From NCBI GenBank assembly GCA_004298675.1, contig SCRI01000043.1, positions 1 to 5,590 on the forward strand: DNA of 5,590 nucleotides, given 5' to 3'. Under the pieces are notes generated by a model. It had not been told where the DNA came from and ran no database searches. It saw nothing but the letters and a program-made list of their open reading frames with translations. Shown in pieces: positions 4,312 to 5,590 of this stretch (position 1 is its first letter; each line of letters opens with the position of its first letter). Source of the DNA: a bacterium (GTDB lineage Bacteria; Vulcanimicrobiota; Vulcanimicrobiia; Vulcanimicrobiales; SCRA01). A program made the position numbers and the translations under genes.

Positions 4312-5590
4312 ATGGAACTCCGCGTCGACGCTCTCCGGGCCGGTCGCTGCCGCGCACTTGCCGGGGCGATTGCCGATCCGGTTCACGACTTCATCGCCGC
4401 CCACTCCACCGTGAGCGTCGAGCGCGCGGTCCTGCGTCTGTTGGGCGTGGACGGCGTGGTGGACGAAGAGGTTCCGCTCCCCAACGCGGTGCTGGAGCGC
4501 CTGGATCCCGACCAACGCGCGCGGGGCGCGGCCTGCTGGATCGGCGCCGGCATGGCTGAAACGGGCGCGACTCCGCTGGAGGTGGCGCGTGGGATCGCCG
4601 CCGGCACGCTGACGCCCGGCACGCTGACCGCCACGCCGCCGCATGTCGCGCGCGCTGCGTTGCGTCCCGCGCTGGATGCCGCGCTCGCGGCGGTACGCCG
4701 GCGGCGCGATGAGCGCGCCGCGGTGATGACGCGGCTGCCGCAAGGTGAGACGCCGCTGTTGTACGTGATCGTGGCCAGCGGCAACATCTACGAAGACCGC
4801 GTCGCGGCCGTGGCAGCAGCGGAGGCCGGCGCGCAGATCATCGCGGTGATCCGCTCCACGGGCCAGTCACTGCTGGACTACGTGCCGTACGGCGCCACCA
4901 CGGAGGGCTTCGGCGGCACCTACGCCACCCAGGAAAACTTCCGCATCATGCGCGCCGCGCTGGACGACGTCTCGGAGCGCTTGGGGCGCTACGTGATGCT
5001 CACCAACTATGCCAGCGGCCTGTGCATGCCGGAGATCGCGGCGCTGGCGGCGCTGGAACGGCTGGACATGCTGCTCAACGACTCGATGTACGGCATCCTC
5101 TTCCGCGACATCAACATGAAGCGCACGTTCGTGGATCAGCATTTCAGCCGCATGCTCAACGCCGCTGCCGGCATCGTCATCAACACCGGTGAAGACAACT
5201 ACCTCACCACGGCCGACGCAGTGGAACAAGCCCCTGCCGTGCTGGCATCGCAGTTCATCAACGAGGAGTTCGCGCACCGCGCGGGACTGCCCGATCATCT
5301 TATCGGTTTGGGCGATGCCTACGAGATCGACCCCGCACTGACCGACGGTTTTCTGTATCAGGTGGCGCAGGCGCAGTTGGCGCGTCAGATCTTCCCGGAC
5401 GCGCCGCTGAAGTACATGCCGCCCACCAAGCACATGACCGGCAACATCTTCAAGAGCCACGTCATGGATGCGATGTTCAACCTCACCTCGGTGATGACGG
5501 GACAGGCGATCCATCTCTGCGGCATGTTGACCGAGGCCATCCACACACCGTTCCTGGGCGACCGCGCGCTCTCGCTGGAGAACGCGCGCT
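4312..5590 (+). CDS. kamD: Lysine 5,6-aminomutase alpha subunit, KamD (partial, C-terminus beyond window)
   Basis: 426 codons are present without a stop; from memory the Clostridium sticklandii protein is about 516 residues, so some 90 are missing. KamD with KamE forms the adenosylcobalamin- and PLP-dependent enzyme that moves the terminal amino group of D-lysine or L-beta-lysine from C6 to C5. Near-identical blocks include TVSVERAVLRLLGVDGV, LLYVIVASGNIYEDR, STGQSLLDYVPYGATTEGFG, YGILFRDINM, INTGEDNYLTTADAVE and APLKYMPPTKHMTGNIFK. Active-site residues I recall for the clostridial enzyme (R184, S189, S238, Y263, D298, N299, K370, E411) align here as R181, S186, S235, Y260, D295, N296, K367 and E408, a constant offset of 3, so it is probably active. 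The ATG at 4312 is supported because the N-terminus aligns without gaps from V5 on (VDALRAGRCRALAGAIADPV). It lies 33 nt after the flippase-like gene; kamE is expected next. Confidence 0.96.
   Translation, partial: MELRVDALRAGRCRALAGAIADPVHDFIAAHSTVSVERAVLRLLGVDGVVDEEVPLPNAVLERLDPDQRARGAACWIGAGMAETGATPLEVARGIAAGTLTPGTLTATPPHVARAALRPALDAALAAVRRRRDERAAVMTRLPQGETPLLYVIVASGNIYEDRVAAVAAAEAGAQIIAVIRSTGQSLLDYVPYGATTEGFGGTYATQENFRIMRAALDDVSERLGRYVMLTNYASGLCMPEIAALAALERLDMLLNDSMYGILFRDINMKRTFVDQHFSRMLNAAAGIVINTGEDNYLTTADAVEQAPAVLASQFINEEFAHRAGLPDHLIGLGDAYEIDPALTDGFLYQVAQAQLARQIFPDAPLKYMPPTKHMTGNIFKSHVMDAMFNLTSVMTGQAIHLCGMLTEAIHTPFLGDRALSLENAR

Noticed and set aside
4252-4743. Minus-strand open frame opposite the start of kamD
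   Set aside because: Covers the kamD N-terminus, which aligns to the known family; composition is a GC shadow.
4867-5544. Minus-strand open frame of 225 codons opposite kamD
   Set aside because: His/Arg/Val-rich shadow of the strongly conserved kamD on the other strand.
1-5590. CRISPR array, phage genes, defence system or toxin-antitoxin pair
   Set aside because: No regularly spaced repeats, no recognisable defence, phage or toxin proteins; all large frames are explained by the listed genes.

Overview
This is a GC-rich bacterial window with two divergent gene blocks around position 2246 and an insertion-sequence edge at the left. The phylum cannot be fixed from the sequence. High GC, an ECF sigma factor with a membrane anti-sigma factor, an IS3-type transposase start, LarB and lysine 5,6-aminomutase together would fit an actinobacterium, a chloroflexote, a deinococcote, or a less-studied lineage such as Eremiobacterota. 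This is inference.

Left edge (1-119): the first 21 codons of an IS3/IS911-type transposase OrfA on the minus strand, with a good ribosome binding site and a probable IS terminus near 117-119. Positions 120-268 are intergenic and comparatively AT-rich; I see no gene, RNA or convincing terminator there.

Minus-strand operon (2225 down to 269): an ECF-type sigma factor, a zinc-finger (HxxxCxxC) membrane anti-sigma factor, and a secreted or membrane protein with a bactofilin-like beta-repeat segment, several membrane helices and a proline-rich tail. Both junctions are ATGA overlaps of 4 nt, so the three genes are very probably co-transcribed and translationally coupled. They read as an envelope-sensing regulatory unit.

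Plus-strand block (2267 to the right edge): larB (nickel-pincer cofactor biosynthesis), a multi-pass membrane protein of the polysaccharide flippase type, and the first ~426 residues of kamD (lysine 5,6-aminomutase alpha subunit), which runs off the window. Gaps are 35 and 33 nt and all genes point the same way, so they could be one transcript, although an AT-rich pocket before kamD may hold its own promoter. The three products have no obvious common pathway: LarB supplies a cofactor step for LarA-type racemases, KamD acts in lysine/beta-lysine degradation with B12 and PLP, and the membrane protein probably moves a lipid-linked sugar.

I do not see a clearly new system. The points most worth a second look are the solo larB with a changed family motif, the gene company of kamD, an 18-bp near-palindrome over the sigma start codon, and GAGG/GGAG sequences only 1 nt before three of the chosen start codons.
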